A DNA stretch of 64,000 nt from Parvibaculum sp. (GTDB lineage Bacteria > Pseudomonadota > Alphaproteobacteria > Parvibaculales > Parvibaculaceae), in assembly GCA_002694985.1 (NCBI GenBank), contig NZNS01000010.1, forward strand, positions 519,392 to 583,391, written 5' to 3'. The notes under the pieces were generated by a model that saw only the letters and a list, made by a program, of their open reading frames with translations, ran no database searches and had not been told where the DNA came from. Shown here in pieces: positions 63,862 through 64,000 of this stretch. Numbering within the stretch: position 1 is the stretch's first letter; each line of letters begins with the position of its first letter. The position numbers and the translations under genes are program-made.

Positions 63862-64000
63862 TCAATGGTCCAGGGGACAGCCGCAACCCTCGGCGGCGGG
63901 CGTAAGACAGAGAAGAAGCCGGGTCAGGTTCGTACCGAGGATGGGCGGCGAGCGATGCACCACGCCGCCCGACACGTCTTTCCTGCCCGCGAAGATTCCC
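63862..64000 (-). CDS. Partial CDS at the right window edge
   Basis: A minus-strand frame is open from the window edge to a TGA at 63862-63864. The visible 45 residues (beginning GIFAGRKDVSGGVVHRSPPI and ending with GCGCPLDH) include a C-G-C pair near the C-terminus. The stop sits just before the ribosome site of the next gene, as in an operon. I do not recognise the family. A chance open frame is possible because the region is GC-rich. Confidence 0.4.
   Translation of the reverse strand, partial: GIFAGRKDVSGGVVHRSPPILGTNLTRLLLCLTPAAEGCGCPLDH

Noticed and set aside
1..64000. CRISPR arrays, rRNA, tRNA, phage or transposase genes
   Set aside because: I saw no regularly spaced direct repeats of CRISPR length, no tRNA-like cloverleaf with a T-loop consensus, no ribosomal RNA sequence and no integrase or DDE transposase. 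A short tRNA could still be missed by eye.

Overview
The window is about 64 kb of GC-rich chromosomal DNA (roughly 60-65 % G+C by eye) with dense gene packing, many 4-base ATGA/GTGA overlaps and typical bacterial ribosome binding sites. The gene set points to an alphaproteobacterium: usg, bactofilin, TIGR02301-type and DUF2007-type proteins, the glyQ-glyS-ppdK cluster and SleB. A relative of Parvibaculum or another Hyphomicrobiales-like lineage is my best guess, but no marker gene here settles it. I saw no rRNA, tRNA, CRISPR array, prophage or transposase gene, so this is mostly ordinary core chromosome.

Layout. 1-2.9 kb: the tail of a serine hydrolase, then an FAD-linked 2-hydroxyacid dehydrogenase gene bracketed by two copies of a small repeat-bounded GIY-YIG nuclease element. 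2.9-13 kb: a CorC/HlyC-type membrane protein, SRAP peptidase, a Zur regulator with a Zur box, an SDR-MarR-lactate dehydrogenase cluster, a PQQ-type sugar dehydrogenase with a lipoprotein, a nitronate monooxygenase-like protein and small alphaproteobacterial proteins. 13-18.2 kb: a four-gene minus-strand operon (AcuI-like reductase, feruloyl-CoA-synthase-like ligase, LysE exporter, ThDP enzyme). 18.2-26.6 kb: usg, a glycogen-debranching-type enzyme with a glycosyltransferase, dihydroorotase with a heptosyltransferase-like protein, ygfZ and tag. 26.7-36.5 kb: bactofilin, a PPOX flavoprotein, a FabH-like gene broken by one in-frame amber codon, a LonB-like protease with two universal-stress proteins, and a TonB receptor behind a Fur box.

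36.6-43 kb: an HD protein, a phosphatase, an NrtR-type regulator with a degenerate Nudix box, and the de novo NAD operon nadA-nadB-nadC. Two related palindromes lie before nadA, which suggests NrtR control of NAD synthesis. 43-52.4 kb: a SleB cell-wall hydrolase, then a minus-strand block: TrmN6-like methyltransferase, S49 peptidase, a small membrane protein, glyQ, glyS, ppdK. 52.5-64 kb: polyprenyl diphosphate synthase and ispE (convergent isoprenoid genes), a TPR lipoprotein, ETF-ubiquinone oxidoreductase, a family-4-type uracil-DNA glycosylase, a soluble lytic transglycosylase, TetR, MoaB and an iron-dependent alcohol dehydrogenase.

The most unusual signals are the paired GIY-YIG elements (inverted 29-base palindromic ends plus a conserved distal half-site), the amber-interrupted but otherwise intact FabH-like gene, the in-frame collapsed SpoIIAA-like remnant, the Gln-for-His change in dihydroorotase, and two unrelated tandem arrays that share a 14-base period.
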